Assembly (NCBI RefSeq): GCF_013375155.1
Contig: NZ_JABXOF010000009.1
Coordinates: forward strand, 62,001-126,000
Length of the DNA: 64,000 nt
Source of the DNA: Serratia ureilytica
GTDB lineage: Bacteria > Pseudomonadota > Gammaproteobacteria > Enterobacterales > Enterobacteriaceae
Direction of reading: 5' to 3'
A model generated the notes under the pieces. It was not told the DNA's origin. It did no database searches and worked only from the letters and a program-made list of their open reading frames with translations. Below, piece after piece: positions 27,788-36,970 of the stretch. A program made the position numbers and the translations under genes. Each line of letters begins with the position of its first letter. The first letter of the stretch is position 1.

Positions 27788-27827
27788 CACGTGCCGGTTG
27801 AGACAAAATGCCAATGTTCAGATACGC

Positions 27828-27854
27828 AAAAACCCGTGCAATGCTGCACGGGTT
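27828..27854 (-). terminator. Terminator 4 downstream of proM
   Basis: AACCCGTGCA (27831-27840) pairs perfectly with TGCACGGGTT (27845-27854) around ATGC, with T residues at 27828-27832 on the minus strand. It follows the repeat array and is the last hairpin before the glmZ control region. Confidence 0.75.
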
Positions 27855-27910
27855 GGTCGCTATGCGTTTCGTCGCGGCGGGAAGGACTTACCCTCATAAA
27901 CGGCGGACGT

Positions 27911-27934
27911 AAAAAAACCGACTTACGTCGGTTT
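27911..27934 (-). terminator. Terminator 3 downstream of proM
   Basis: AAACCGAC pairs with GTCGGTTT around TTAC, followed on the minus strand by a run of seven T residues. It belongs to the third (partial) repeat unit. Confidence 0.8.
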
Positions 27935-28073
27935 CTTTGAAACTGGTCGGCGAGAGAAAGATGACGCGCGCCCCAGGATGTAACGCCCAGCGGGCCGTTG
28001 CTAAAGCAACGTTGTTTCGCTTCACGAGGCTCGAACCTCCTGCGGAGGTGCTCATCCTCATAAACTGCAGGCG

Positions 28074-28098
28074 TAAAAAAACCGACTTACGTCGGTTT
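28074..28098 (-). terminator. Terminator 2 downstream of proM
   Basis: AAACCGAC and GTCGGTTT form the same eight-base stem as the other copies, with seven T residues on the minus strand. It lies in the second repeat unit. Confidence 0.82.
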
Positions 28099-28234
28099 CT
28101 TTGAATGTGGTCGGCGAGAGAGGATTACGCGCATCTTTGATGCGCGCCCTGCGGGCCGTTGCTAAAGCAACGTTGCCTCGCTTCGCGAGGCTCGAACCTC
28201 CTGCGGAGGTGCTCATCCTCATAAACTGCAGGCG

Positions 28235-28259
28235 TAAAAAAACCGACTTGCGTCGGTTT
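28235..28259 (-). terminator. Terminator 1 downstream of proM
   Basis: AAACCGAC (28240-28247) pairs with GTCGGTTT (28252-28259) around TTGC, and eight T residues follow on the minus strand. It starts only ten bases after the CCA end of tRNA-Pro. Confidence 0.85.
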
Positions 28260-28268
28260 CTTTGAAAG

Positions 28269-28345
28269 TGGTCGGCGAGAGAGGATTCGAACCTCCGACC
28301 CACTGGTCCCAAACCAGTTGCGCTACCAAGCTGCGCTACTCGCCG
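28269..28345 (-). tRNA. proM: tRNA-Pro (TGG anticodon)
   Basis: A complete 77-base tRNA with encoded CCA (TGG at 28269-28271). The anticodon loop reads TTTGGGA, giving UGG, and the T-arm GGAGGTTCGAATCCTC is intact. It is the last gene of the argX-hisR-leuT-proM operon, which has the E. coli order. The 3' end is copied again downstream in the repeat array. Confidence 0.97.
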
Positions 28346-28419
28346 ATTTGTGTTGCTCATACTACCCGATTTATCAGACCGTTGTCCATATAAATCTTAT
28401 ATTTATCAGATATTTTGCG

Positions 28420-28506
28420 TGGTGCGAAGAGAGGGACTTGAACCCTCACGTCCGTAAGAACACTAACACCTGAAGCTAGCGCGTCTACCAATTCCGCCAC
28501 CTTCGC
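28420..28506 (-). tRNA. leuT: tRNA-Leu (CAG anticodon)
   Basis: An 87-base class II tRNA with a long variable arm, encoded CCA, and the anticodon loop TTCAGGT, giving CAG. It begins GCGAAGGTGGCGGAATTGG and sits between hisR and proM. Confidence 0.97.
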
Positions 28507-28548
28507 ACTGTCACAAAATACTGCTAAATCTTCACTTCGCTTAGGAAG

Positions 28549-28624
28549 TGGGGTGGCTAATGGGACTCGAACCCACGACAACTGGAATCACAATCCAGGG
28601 CTCTACCAACTGAGCTATAGCCAC
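28549..28624 (-). tRNA. hisR: tRNA-His (GTG anticodon)
   Basis: A 76-base tRNA starting GTGGCTATAGCTCAGTTGG, with anticodon GTG in the loop ATTGTGATT and encoded CCA. Order and identity match E. coli hisR between argX and leuT. Confidence 0.97.
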
Positions 28625-28687
28625 CATTACTACTTCTTCTTACTCACGCGGTAATATTACCACCGCAGCTCCTGCGCACAAACTTAA

Positions 28688-28764
<77 letters not shown>

Positions 28765-28785
28765 GTAGCGCCGTTGCGGGAGGGG

Positions 28786-28814
28786 ATACTACGGATTTAC
28801 GCCAATCCTGTCTA
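28786..28814 (-). promoter_or_regulatory. Promoter of the argX tRNA operon
   Basis: On the minus strand TAGACA (28809-28814) is followed after 17 bases by TAGTAT (28786-28791), then a GC-rich discriminator (CCCCTCCCGC) typical of stable-RNA promoters under stringent control. It lies between thrP and argX, so tRNAs can be made apart from thrP readthrough. Confidence 0.72.
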
Positions 28815-28899
28815 GTGCTTTTTCGCAGAAATGTTGCGTTTGATTACGCTTTGCTCACTCCTGCGCAGGAAAGCGCACTCCGTAGCCCCTTTTCACCGT

Positions 28900-30303
28900 T
28901 TATTGCCGCGTTTCTACCCGATTTTCAGCCGGATGATGTTTCTTATGCATGCCGAAAGCGAAGTAGCACAGGCTGACGCCTGCTAAGAAAATCGCCCCGA
29001 CCAGCAGGGAAATTCGCGTATCCGGGTTGATTCCCATGCCGACCAGCACGCAAACCAGAAAAGCGATGGTCAGATAGTTCACATACGGGAACATGATCGA
29101 CTTAAAGCTGTGGTTTTTGATCGCTTCCTTGTGCGCGCGGCGGAAATAGAGCTGGCTTATCAGCACCACGAACCACGGCACCATGCCCGGCAACACGCTG
29201 GCGCTGTAGACATAGACGAACACCTGCTCCGGATTAGGGATGATGTAGTTCAGCGCGGAGCCCACCAACAGGCAGCCGATGGTGACGGCGATGCAGTTGA
29301 CCGGCACGCCGCTGGCGGAAAGCTTGGTCAGCGCCGCCGGCAGTTGGCGATTCTTGGCCAGGGCGTACAGCATGCGGCCGCCGCTGTACATGCCGCTATT
29401 GCAACCGGAAAGCGCGGCGGTCAGTACCACAAAGTTAATGATGCCGGCAGCGGCGACGATGCCGATCTTGGCGAAGGTCAGCACGAACGGGCTGCCGGTA
29501 GTGCCGATGCCGTTCCAAGGGAAGATGGTCACGATGACGAAGATCGCGCCGACATAGAAGATCAGGATGCGCCACAGGATATTGTTGATCGCACGTTTCA
29601 GCGTCACCTGCGGGTTTTTGGCTTCCCCGGCGGTAATGCCCACCAGCTCAACCCCCTGATAGGACGCCACCACGATGCACAGCGCAAACAGGAAGCCCTT
29701 CCAGCCGCCGGCAAAGAAGCCGCCGTGCGCCGTCAGATTGGCGAAACCGATAGGTTCACCGCCGTTGCCGAAACCGAAGAAGATCACCCCCAGCCCCACC
29801 AGAATCATCACGATGATGGTGGTGACCTTGATCATGGCGAACCAGAACTCCAGCTCACCGTACAGGCGCACCGCCGCCAAGTTGGCCAGCGCCACCATCG
29901 CCACGGCGATCAGCGCGGGGACCCACTGCGGTATTTCCGGGAACCAGAACTGCACATACACCCCGATGGCGGTGATCTCGGAAATGCCGACGGCGATCCA
30001 CATAAACCAGTACCCCCAGGCAGTCAGGTAGCCGAAATAGGGATTCATGTATTTATGCGCGTAAACGGCGAACGACCCGGCGACCGGCTCGAGGAACAGC
30101 ATCTCCCCCATCGAACGCATAATGAAGAACACGAACAGCCCGGCGATGATGTAAGCCAGCAGTACCGACGGCCCGGCCCATTTCAGCGTACTGGCCGATC
30201 CCATAAACAGGCCGACACCAATGGTGCCCCCGAGAGCGATAAGCTCGATGTGCCGGGCCTCAAGGCCTCGGTGTAGCCCTTGCGGTTTCTCTTTGTGTGC
30301 CAT
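28900..30303 (-). CDS. thrP: Threonine/serine permease ThrP (YifK)
   Basis: The 467-residue product matches E. coli YifK/ThrP (461), an amino acid permease of the APC superfamily with 12 helices. The consensus segment [27 protein letters not shown] near residue 14 is near identical, as is [18 protein letters not shown] mid-protein. The E. coli protein is a proton-coupled threonine/serine transporter. It sits upstream of the argX tRNA operon, as in E. coli and Salmonella. Its 5' leader carries a likely GcvB target site. Confidence 0.93.
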   Translation of the reverse strand: MAHKEKPQGLHRGLEARHIELIALGGTIGVGLFMGSASTLKWAGPSVLLAYIIAGLFVFFIMRSMGEMLFLEPVAGSFAVYAHKYMNPYFGYLTAWGYWFMWIAVGISEITAIGVYVQFWFPEIPQWVPALIAVAMVALANLAAVRLYGELEFWFAMIKVTTIIVMILVGLGVIFFGFGNGGEPIGFANLTAHGGFFAGGWKGFLFALCIVVASYQGVELVGITAGEAKNPQVTLKRAINNILWRILIFYVGAIFVIVTIFPWNGIGTTGSPFVLTFAKIGIVAAAGIINFVVLTAALSGCNSGMYSGGRMLYALAKNRQLPAALTKLSASGVPVNCIAVTIGCLLVGSALNYIIPNPEQVFVYVYSASVLPGMVPWFVVLISQLYFRRAHKEAIKNHSFKSIMFPYVNYLTIAFLVCVLVGMGINPDTRISLLVGAIFLAGVSLCYFAFGMHKKHHPAENRVETRQ

Positions 30304-30668
30304 AAATCCTCAATAATTTTTCTCGGGTTGTGTTTGCCTGCCGGCCGCTGCCGGTCGTTATTGTCATTATTAAAAGAATAAATCATCCCCTGCCGTTCGA
30401 GTTGGCATCAACGGGTAGTCGGAGCGAAGTTACCGTGAGAAGAACATCGTTCAGCGCTGTCGCATCAGGCTTCAGCGGCCAGGGATAATTTCCGGGCGGT
30501 ATCGTTTCGCATTTCGTCGCTATAAGCAAACCGCAATTTAAAACTTTATGGAATAAATGCGGCGACGTTTAGGGCTGGGGGTTATAGATATGCGGGAGAA
30601 ATAGGCAAAAGCAGATTATTGGTACAGCAGACCGGGGCGAACCGACACATTCCCCCCCGGATAAGCGA
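30304..30668. promoter_or_regulatory. thrP upstream region
   Basis: This 365-base gap lies between the end of the wec operon and thrP and should hold the thrP promoter. A GcvB-complementary stretch is at 30327-30337. I recognised no clear terminator for wecG and no further gene; the sequence is moderately AT-rich. Confidence 0.45.
30327..30337 (-). promoter_or_regulatory. Likely GcvB small-RNA target in the thrP leader
   Basis: The mRNA reads GCAAACACAAC, an exact complement of GTTGTGTTTGC in the GcvB R1 seed as I recall it from E. coli, and lies 24-34 bases before the thrP start. Salmonella yifK is a known GcvB target. Confidence 0.55.
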
Positions 30669-31409
30669 TTACATTTTACCGCTGTAGTAGTAGCCGACAA
30701 ACTTCAACAGCTTCAGCTGCCGGCCGATGCGGCTGGGCTGGCTGAGCAGGCGGTAAAGCCACTCCAGACCGAGTTTCTGCCATACCTTGGGCGCACGCTT
30801 CACATGGCCGGTAAAGACGTCGTAGGTGCCGCCCACGCCCATGTACAGCGCCTGCGGATGCACCTTGCGGCAGTCGCGCATCAGGATCTCCTGCTTCGGC
30901 GATCCCATCGCCACCGTCACGATGGCGGCGCCGCTGGCGCGAATACGCTCGAACAGCGCCTCTCGCTGATCCGGTTTGAAATAGCCGTCCTGGCTGCCCA
31001 CCAGGTTAACGTTCCACTGGCTGCGCAGCTTCCGTTCGGTTTCCGCCAGCACCTCCGGCTTGCCGCCGATCAGGAAGACCGGCGTGCCTTCACGGCCGGC
31101 GCGCTGCATCAAGGCTTCCCAAAGATCGGCGCCCGCGACGCGCGAAACGTCCGCCGCCGGGTATTTGCGGCGAATCGAGCGCACCATGCTGATGCCGTCG
31201 GCGTACTTGTACTCCGCTTCATCCAGCAACGCATGCAGCGCCGGGTCCTCTTCCGCCTTCAGGATCTTTTCCGCATTCATGGCCACCAACGTGCCCTGTT
31301 TGACTCGGCCGCCGTCGAACAGAAAGTCCATGCAGTGCGCCATATCGCGAAAGCCCCACAGGCTGAAACCGCGCAGCTCATACTGCGGCACCGAAATCTT
31401 TGTTTCCAT
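30669..31409 (-). CDS. wecG: UDP-ManNAcA transferase (lipid II synthesis) of common antigen
   Basis: From the ATG at 31409 ([12 protein letters not shown]) the product has 246 residues, the E. coli length. An AAGGG lies 11 bases upstream; a nearer ATG at 31418 is too close to it, and the longer open frame to 31514 lies in wzyE. It is a WecG/TagA-family glycosyltransferase (NAEK near residue 42, [37 protein letters not shown]) that adds N-acetyl-mannosaminuronic acid to lipid I in the wec pathway. It is the last gene of the operon, 14 bases after wzyE. Confidence 0.95.
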   Translation of the reverse strand: METKISVPQYELRGFSLWGFRDMAHCMDFLFDGGRVKQGTLVAMNAEKILKAEEDPALHALLDEAEYKYADGISMVRSIRRKYPAADVSRVAGADLWEALMQRAGREGTPVFLIGGKPEVLAETERKLRSQWNVNLVGSQDGYFKPDQREALFERIRASGAAIVTVAMGSPKQEILMRDCRKVHPQALYMGVGGTYDVFTGHVKRAPKVWQKLGLEWLYRLLSQPSRIGRQLKLLKFVGYYYSGKM

Positions 31410-31423
31410 CGTCGTCATTACCC

Positions 31424-32791
31424 TTACAAAAGACCGTCCGCCCTTGGGGGAGAGGCCAGCGCGCGGGCGCGCGTCACTCTGGCCTTGATGAGCCCGGCGG
31501 TATCGAACAGCCAATACAGCAACTTCGCCAGCACCAGACAGGCGCCGAAAATAATGCAGAAGAACACCACGCGCGAAACGAATGAGTCCACCCCTTCGCG
31601 CGCCAATACAATCATGTTGAACACCGCGCCGAAGCAGAATCCTTGCAGGATAGCCGCCTTATAGCGGTTCGGTTCGGTTTTGCCCAACTCATACAGCCAG
31701 TCGAACCACTTGATGATCATGCCCACCAGAATCGCGCCGAGCGGGATGAACAGCGCGCCGCCCATCACCACCAGCGAACCGATCAGCGTCGGGGATATCG
31801 CCAGCCCGGAGTGGTTGTTCAGCACTTCCCAGGTAAAATAGTTGGCCGAGTTCAGCACCACGTCCGGCCGGCCCGGCCATAGCCACGTTGGGATAAAGAC
31901 GTAGAAATCACGCAGGATCGGCGCCAGGCCCTGGAAATCGATCTTGTCGTAATTTTGCAGCAGCAGCGCCAGATTTTCCCACGGCGAGAAAGTGTCTCGG
32001 GTCAGATAGAGGAAGGTATAAAACGCTTCCGCGCCGCTGACGTCCAGGCTGTAGCGCTTCAACGCCAGCCAGAACATGCCGACCACGCCGAATATGCCGG
32101 CCGCCGCCAACATCCACAGCGTGATCCAGCCGCGCACGATGCCGATAAACAGGAACAGCGCGAAGGCGATGATGATATTCGCGCGGGTGCCGCCGACGAT
32201 GACGTAGGTCAAAATGCCGAACGCCACCGTCGCCACCAGGAACAAGAACCAGGCGCGCAGATCCTGCCGCAGGAAATAGACCACCAGCATCGCCGGAATG
32301 AAGAAGTAGAAGAACCGTTTGAGCGCCACGCCGGACACGTCGCTGGAGAAGATCTGGCTGTAGGAATTGAGCTTGAACAGCAGGAAGCCGTTCTGCATGA
32401 AGAAGATACCCACGGTCCCGATCGCCACCAGCGCCAGCAGCACCCAGGTCATATGGGTTTCCACCCGGTTCATGGTGAACAGCGCCGCGCGCGGCTGAGA
32501 GCGGCGCTTGCGCAGCCGGGTCTTGTAGGTGACGTAATAGATGGCGTAAAACGCCGTCGCCGACAGCAAGGCGTACAGCAGAAACTCCACCGGCACCACC
32601 TCGACGTCAAACTGAAACACCAGCAGACAGGTCAGCGGGAAGCCGAAATAAAACGTCAGCAAATACAGCAGCGAGAAGAAGACGTTGAAGTTAAAGCGCA
32701 CGCGCCGAAACTCCTGGTAGGTCAGCGTCAGAATAAACGTCAGGCTGACCAGGTAGACGACGAACAGACCGCCGAATTGCGCCAACGTCAT
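31424..32791 (-). CDS. wzyE: Enterobacterial common antigen polymerase
   Basis: The 455-residue product matches WzyE (450 in E. coli). It is a polytopic inner-membrane protein with about 11 helices, starting [23 protein letters not shown]. It polymerises the trisaccharide repeat on undecaprenyl pyrophosphate on the periplasmic side. The ATG overlaps the wecF stop by four bases. Such polymerases have few conserved motifs, so assignment rests on overall similarity and location between wecF and wecG. Confidence 0.95.
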   Translation of the reverse strand: MTLAQFGGLFVVYLVSLTFILTLTYQEFRRVRFNFNVFFSLLYLLTFYFGFPLTCLLVFQFDVEVVPVEFLLYALLSATAFYAIYYVTYKTRLRKRRSQPRAALFTMNRVETHMTWVLLALVAIGTVGIFFMQNGFLLFKLNSYSQIFSSDVSGVALKRFFYFFIPAMLVVYFLRQDLRAWFLFLVATVAFGILTYVIVGGTRANIIIAFALFLFIGIVRGWITLWMLAAAGIFGVVGMFWLALKRYSLDVSGAEAFYTFLYLTRDTFSPWENLALLLQNYDKIDFQGLAPILRDFYVFIPTWLWPGRPDVVLNSANYFTWEVLNNHSGLAISPTLIGSLVVMGGALFIPLGAILVGMIIKWFDWLYELGKTEPNRYKAAILQGFCFGAVFNMIVLAREGVDSFVSRVVFFCIIFGACLVLAKLLYWLFDTAGLIKARVTRARALASPPRADGLL

Positions 32792-33873
32792 GAGTGCTCT
32801 CCCGCCGCCAGCGCCAGGGCTTGCAGCCAGCCATCGACATAGTTCGGATTAAAGAAGGCGATCGTCTGCTTATCCACCGCCGCCAGCTGACGCTGCGCTT
32901 CGCGCACCACCGCCTCGTCGAGCGAGTCGCCGTAGAACAGCACCGGCAGGTGCTGTTCCGCCAAATCCTGCCAGAACGGGTTCTGCCGGCTGAGCACGAA
33001 AGGCACGCCAAACTGAATCAGCAGACAAAGGGTGCCTATCCCCTGCTGGCGATTGAAAATGAAATAACCCAGATCGCAGGCGCGCAGGATGTTGAGGTAG
33101 TCCTCAAACGCCACCTGCTGCGTGAGCAGCTGCAGGTTTTTCTCGCCGAACAGCGGCAACCCGGCGGCGCGCACCTGCTCGATGTAGGCGTCGTTATTGG
33201 CCGGATAGCCCATCGGCAGGATCACGCGCACGTCGGCGCCGAACTGCTGATGTATCGCCTGCAGCGCTTCGATATGCCGGTTGCTGCGATCGCCGGAGTT
33301 GCCCACCAGAATCGTCATCGGCCCGGCCAGATTTTTCTCGACGTGAACGTCGGTCAGCGCCGGATCCATCCGCGTCGGGAAGTACAACAACGAGGCCGGC
33401 ACCCGCGCATGGCGCTGCTGATAGTGGATCACGTCGCCGCGGGTGGCGAACACGTTCCCCACTCGCCCCTGAGCAATGCGGCGCAGCAGGTAAAACAGCC
33501 GAAATTTCCAGCTGGTGGCGTCTTCGTACAGATCGGCACCCCAAATATGCCAACTGACCTGATGCGCCTTGATCTTGCCGCTCAGCAGCGCCAGCCACAG
33601 CCCCGGGTTAAACTGACCGTGCAGGAAGAAGCGCGCATCGCGATCGGCCTGGGCGCGGGCGATCACCGCCGCCGCCAGGCTCTTCTTGTCGGCGTAAGGC
33701 TCAATGTTCAGGGCGGGGAAATCCCCCAGTGCCGCCACATCCTTGGCCGCCACCATAAAATGCCGCGTCTGCTCAGCCGGCAAACGCGGCGCCAGCACGT
33801 CGTTGAAGAAGCGCAGCACCGTCTGGTTATGATGCGGGATATCGGATCCCAGAACGTGAATCAGTGTGGTCAT
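32788..33873 (-). CDS. wecF: TDP-Fuc4NAc:lipid II Fuc4NAc transferase
   Basis: The 361-residue product matches WecF (359 in E. coli) over its length, beginning [25 protein letters not shown]. It is a peripheral inner-membrane glycosyltransferase that adds 4-acetamido-fucose to finish the common antigen trisaccharide. The middle [25 protein letters not shown] and [13 protein letters not shown] are family-typical. It overlaps both neighbours, wzxE and wzyE, by four bases (ATGA). Confidence 0.95.
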   Translation of the reverse strand: MTTLIHVLGSDIPHHNQTVLRFFNDVLAPRLPAEQTRHFMVAAKDVAALGDFPALNIEPYADKKSLAAAVIARAQADRDARFFLHGQFNPGLWLALLSGKIKAHQVSWHIWGADLYEDATSWKFRLFYLLRRIAQGRVGNVFATRGDVIHYQQRHARVPASLLYFPTRMDPALTDVHVEKNLAGPMTILVGNSGDRSNRHIEALQAIHQQFGADVRVILPMGYPANNDAYIEQVRAAGLPLFGEKNLQLLTQQVAFEDYLNILRACDLGYFIFNRQQGIGTLCLLIQFGVPFVLSRQNPFWQDLAEQHLPVLFYGDSLDEAVVREAQRQLAAVDKQTIAFFNPNYVDGWLQALALAAGEHS

Positions 33874-35120
33874 ACTCGTCTACGATAAATAAGAAACACG
33901 CAGCTACAGAGCGCGAAATACACGATGTAGGTTGCCATATAGGCCTGAGCCGCCCCCAGCGCGCCGCGCAGCGGGATCAGCCAGTGCGAGAACAGCGTCA
34001 GCAGCAGAAACTGGCTGACTTCCGTCAGGATATAAAAGCGCAGTGACGCTTTGGCGATCACCAGATAGCCGAACACATAGGCCCCGACTTTCAGCACGTC
34101 GCCCACCAGCTGCCAGGCAAACAGATCGCGCATGGCGACGAACTTGTCCGAGAACAGCAGCCAGATGGCGAAATCACGCAGCAACCACACCGTAAAGCTC
34201 GCCGCCGCTACCGCCGGCAGCACGAATTTCAGCGAGCGCACGATCTCCCGCGAGATGGCGCCCTTGTCCGTCAACCGCGACAGCGTCGGCAGCAGATAGA
34301 CGGTAAACGAGGCGGTGATAAACTGCAGATAGGCATCGGAAATGCTGCTGACGCCTTGCCAGATCCCCACCTCATCCCAACCGTAATGCGCGGCCAACAG
34401 GTTACGCATCATCACGTAGGCCACCGGCAGCGTCACCGAGGTGATCAACGCCATGAGGGTGAATTTGCCGAGGTTGCCGGCCACCCCTTTGTCCCAGCGC
34501 GGAGCCAGGTAGCGCAGCGGCAACGTTTTGCGCCGCCACAGCATCAGCCCGGCCGGCAGCACCACCAACGCCGGCACCAACGCCAGCCCTGCCAGCGCGC
34601 CTTCATAGCCGCCCAGCTTGAAGCACAGATAATAAGCCACCACGCCGATCAGGCTGCCGCCGATCACCGCCAGCGCGTTGCCCATCGCGTCGCGATAGCC
34701 TTTCAGCACCGCCATGAACAGGTTGGCGTAGGCGATGCCCATCTGAATGAAGGCGACGGCGCGCACCACGCCGACGTAATCGGCATGCCCGAACAGCCCG
34801 ATGCTGATCGGCTCGGCGGCGAACAAAAACACCAGCGCCAGCAAGGTCGAAAAGCCCAGCACAATGCTCGACGCGGTGCCGACCGCCAGACGCAGACGCT
34901 GCGAGTCCTGGTGGTACTCCGCCACGTATTTGGTGATGCCGTTAAAAATGCCCGCGCCGGACAGCACGCCCAGCACGGTGATCAACTGGCGAAAGTTACC
35001 CGCCTGCCCCACGCCGCTGGGGCCAAACGCCACCGCCAGCAATTTCACCACCAACAGCCCCACGCCAATTTTGATCAGCGTAGAGCCGGCGGTCCATATC
35101 GATGCTTTTGCCAACGACAT
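33870..35120 (-). CDS. wzxE: Lipid III flippase of common antigen
   Basis: The 416-residue product equals WzxE of E. coli. It is a polysaccharide flippase of the MOP superfamily with 12 predicted helices that moves lipid III across the inner membrane. The start [29 protein letters not shown] is near identical to the family, and the [15 protein letters not shown] segment follows. It starts one base after wecE stops and overlaps wecF by four bases. Confidence 0.96.
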   Translation of the reverse strand: MSLAKASIWTAGSTLIKIGVGLLVVKLLAVAFGPSGVGQAGNFRQLITVLGVLSGAGIFNGITKYVAEYHQDSQRLRLAVGTASSIVLGFSTLLALVFLFAAEPISIGLFGHADYVGVVRAVAFIQMGIAYANLFMAVLKGYRDAMGNALAVIGGSLIGVVAYYLCFKLGGYEGALAGLALVPALVVLPAGLMLWRRKTLPLRYLAPRWDKGVAGNLGKFTLMALITSVTLPVAYVMMRNLLAAHYGWDEVGIWQGVSSISDAYLQFITASFTVYLLPTLSRLTDKGAISREIVRSLKFVLPAVAAASFTVWLLRDFAIWLLFSDKFVAMRDLFAWQLVGDVLKVGAYVFGYLVIAKASLRFYILTEVSQFLLLTLFSHWLIPLRGALGAAQAYMATYIVYFALCSCVFLIYRRRV

Positions 35121-35121
35121 A

Positions 35122-36252
35122 TCAGGCGAAGAAGCTCAGAATGGTATTGATTACCGTACGCTGATTGACATCGGACATATTGTAGAACAGCGGCAAGCGC
35201 ACCAGACGCGCACTTTCCTGCGTGGTGTAACGGTCTTCGCCGGCAAAGCGGCCAAACTGTTCGCCGGCCGGGCAGTCATGCAGCGGGATATAGTGGAACA
35301 CGGCCATGATTTCGGCTTCCTTCAGGTAGTCGATAAAGGCCGTGCGCTCTTCGATATCGCGCAGCTTGATATAGAACATGTGCGCGTTATGCACGCAGTC
35401 CGCCGGAATGCTCGGCAACTCGATACGGCCTGACCGAACCAACGGCAGGAAACTGTCGTAGTACTTCTGCCACAGCGACAGGCGGCGCTGGTTGATGCGC
35501 TCCGCCACTTCCAGCTGACCCCACAGGTAGGCGGCCTGCAGGTCAGACATCAAGTAGCTGGAGCCGATGTCGCGCCAGGTATATTTGTCGACCTGGCCAC
35601 GGAAGAACTGGCTGCGGTTGGTGCCTTTCTCGCGGATGACTTCCGCCCGATCGATCAGGGCCGGATCGTTCACCAGCGTCGCACCGCCTTCGCCGCCGGC
35701 GGTATAGTTTTTGGTTTCATGGAAGCTGAAGCAGCCGATATGGCCGATGGTGCCCAATGCCTTGCCTTTATAGGTCGACATCACGCCCTGCGCGGCGTCT
35801 TCCACCACGAACAGGTTATATTTCTTCGCCAGCGCCATGATGGTATCCATCTCGCAGGCGACGCCGGCGTAGTGTACCGGCACGATCGCGCGGGTTTTAT
35901 CGGTAATCGCCGCTTCGATTTTGGTTTCGTCGATGTTCATGGTGTCCGGACGCAGATCGACGAACACCACTTTGGCGCCGCGCAGCACAAAGGCGTTGGC
36001 GGTTGAAACGAAGGTAAAGCTCGGCATGATCACTTCGTCGCCCGGCTGAATATCCAGCAGGATGGCGGCCATTTCCAACGACGCGGTGCAGGAAGGCGTC
36101 AACAGCACTTTCGCGCTGCCGAAATGCTGTTCCATCCACTGCTGGCAGCGACGGGTAAAACCGCCGTCGCCGCACAACTTGCCGCTGCCCATGGCAGCCT
36201 GCATATATTCCAGTTCAGTGCCAACAACCGGTGGTGCGTTAAATGGAATCAT
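35122..36252 (-). CDS. wecE: dTDP-4-amino-4,6-dideoxygalactose transaminase
   Basis: From the ATG at 36252 ([14 protein letters not shown]) the product has 376 residues, the E. coli length; the frame stays open 12 codons into wecD. It is a PLP-dependent DegT/DnrJ/EryC1-family sugar aminotransferase. The cofactor lysine lies in HETKNYTAGGEGG, and VVEDAAQGVMSTY supplies the Asp that contacts the pyridine ring. It makes dTDP-Fuc4N from the RffG/RffH product; wecD then acetylates it. It overlaps the end of wecD by 14 bases. Confidence 0.96.
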   Translation of the reverse strand: MIPFNAPPVVGTELEYMQAAMGSGKLCGDGGFTRRCQQWMEQHFGSAKVLLTPSCTASLEMAAILLDIQPGDEVIMPSFTFVSTANAFVLRGAKVVFVDLRPDTMNIDETKIEAAITDKTRAIVPVHYAGVACEMDTIMALAKKYNLFVVEDAAQGVMSTYKGKALGTIGHIGCFSFHETKNYTAGGEGGATLVNDPALIDRAEVIREKGTNRSQFFRGQVDKYTWRDIGSSYLMSDLQAAYLWGQLEVAERINQRRLSLWQKYYDSFLPLVRSGRIELPSIPADCVHNAHMFYIKLRDIEERTAFIDYLKEAEIMAVFHYIPLHDCPAGEQFGRFAGEDRYTTQESARLVRLPLFYNMSDVNQRTVINTILSFFA

Positions 36253-36970
36253 GTCTACCTCTGTATAACCAGTACGCGGTGCTTTCAATCACGGCACCCT
36301 GTCGTTGATAGAGTCGTAATGCGGCGATATTGCCTATCTGGGTCGCGACCCGCAGGTGCTGCATCCCCTGACGCCGGGATTCGGCGATCGCCGCCGCCAT
36401 CAGCCTGGAACCAATCCCCCGGCCGGATGCGCCGGGGAAAGCTGCCAACAGGCCGATGCGTGTTTCCCGTTCGCCCAAATTGCGCAGGCTGACGAATCCT
36501 TCTGGGTGCCCCTGTTCGTCCAGCGCCAACAGGCACTGATGATCGAAGGTGCCCAAAACGGCCTTTTCGATCCACAAAGCATAAAACCGGCCGCTGTCAT
36601 CAGGTTGATACCAGGGCGCACGAAAGCGGCTGGCGGCGAACGCCTGAGCCGCCGCGCTACGCAATGCGGGGATATCGGCCTCGGTCGCAAAGCGTATCGC
36701 CTGTACGCGGTCACCAAATTCAAGTATCGACCTGTTATCAAGCGCCAAAACCAGATCGACCTCGCCCTCAACCAGGCGGAAGCCGAAATCGGCCAAGTCA
36801 TCCGCCAAGGCCAGTTGCTGCGCGGAGATTTTGGCCTGCACCAGGGCATAAGCCGCCAAGTCGGCCTCAGCCAGAACCGGGGCTGAGGAGGAGAAGATGA
36901 GTTTCGCGCTGTCCAGCGCGAAAAACTCACTTTCCCATGACAAAGGCTCAATAATGGCGTGGACGCACAT
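36239..36970 (-). CDS. wecD: dTDP-fucosamine acetyltransferase
   Basis: From the ATG at 36970 ([17 protein letters not shown]) the product has 243 residues (224 in E. coli). It is a GNAT-family acetyltransferase. The acetyl-CoA loop is [12 protein letters not shown] near residue 193, and [22 protein letters not shown] is conserved. It N-acetylates dTDP-Fuc4N to give dTDP-Fuc4NAc. The frame extends far into rffH, but upstream residues are out of family. The chosen start overlaps rffH by 23 bases. Its C-terminus is a few residues longer than in E. coli. Confidence 0.92.
   Translation of the reverse strand: MCVHAIIEPLSWESEFFALDSAKLIFSSSAPVLAEADLAAYALVQAKISAQQLALADDLADFGFRLVEGEVDLVLALDNRSILEFGDRVQAIRFATEADIPALRSAAAQAFAASRFRAPWYQPDDSGRFYALWIEKAVLGTFDHQCLLALDEQGHPEGFVSLRNLGERETRIGLLAAFPGASGRGIGSRLMAAAIAESRRQGMQHLRVATQIGNIAALRLYQRQGAVIESTAYWLYRGRHDSI

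Larger units (their letters stand above)
27888..28287 (-). repeat. tRNA-Pro-derived tandem repeat array with terminators
   Basis: On the minus strand after proM, a unit of about 161-164 bases is tandemly repeated: 28127-28287, 27963-28126, and a partial third to about 27888. Each begins with the 3' end of tRNA-Pro. The 19 bases TGGTCGGCGAGAGAGGATT (plus strand) occur at 28269-28287 and 28108-28126, with 14 of them at 27944-27957. Each continues with a terminator and a series of GC-rich hairpins. The organisation resembles the rtT repeats behind E. coli tyrT, which also begin with 19 bases of the tRNA 3' end. Confidence 0.85.

Noticed and set aside
27888-28287. CRISPR array
   Set aside because: The units are about 160 bases with internal terminators and tRNA sequence, not short direct repeats with unique spacers.
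28058-28360. 100-residue ORF across the proM repeat region
   Set aside because: It reads through tRNA-Pro and the terminators; the E. coli tpr-like precedent is suggestive, but the sequence has no ribosome site and includes tRNA sequence.
28357-28581. 74-residue ORF across leuT
   Set aside because: It reads through tRNA-Leu and part of tRNA-His, so it is accidental.
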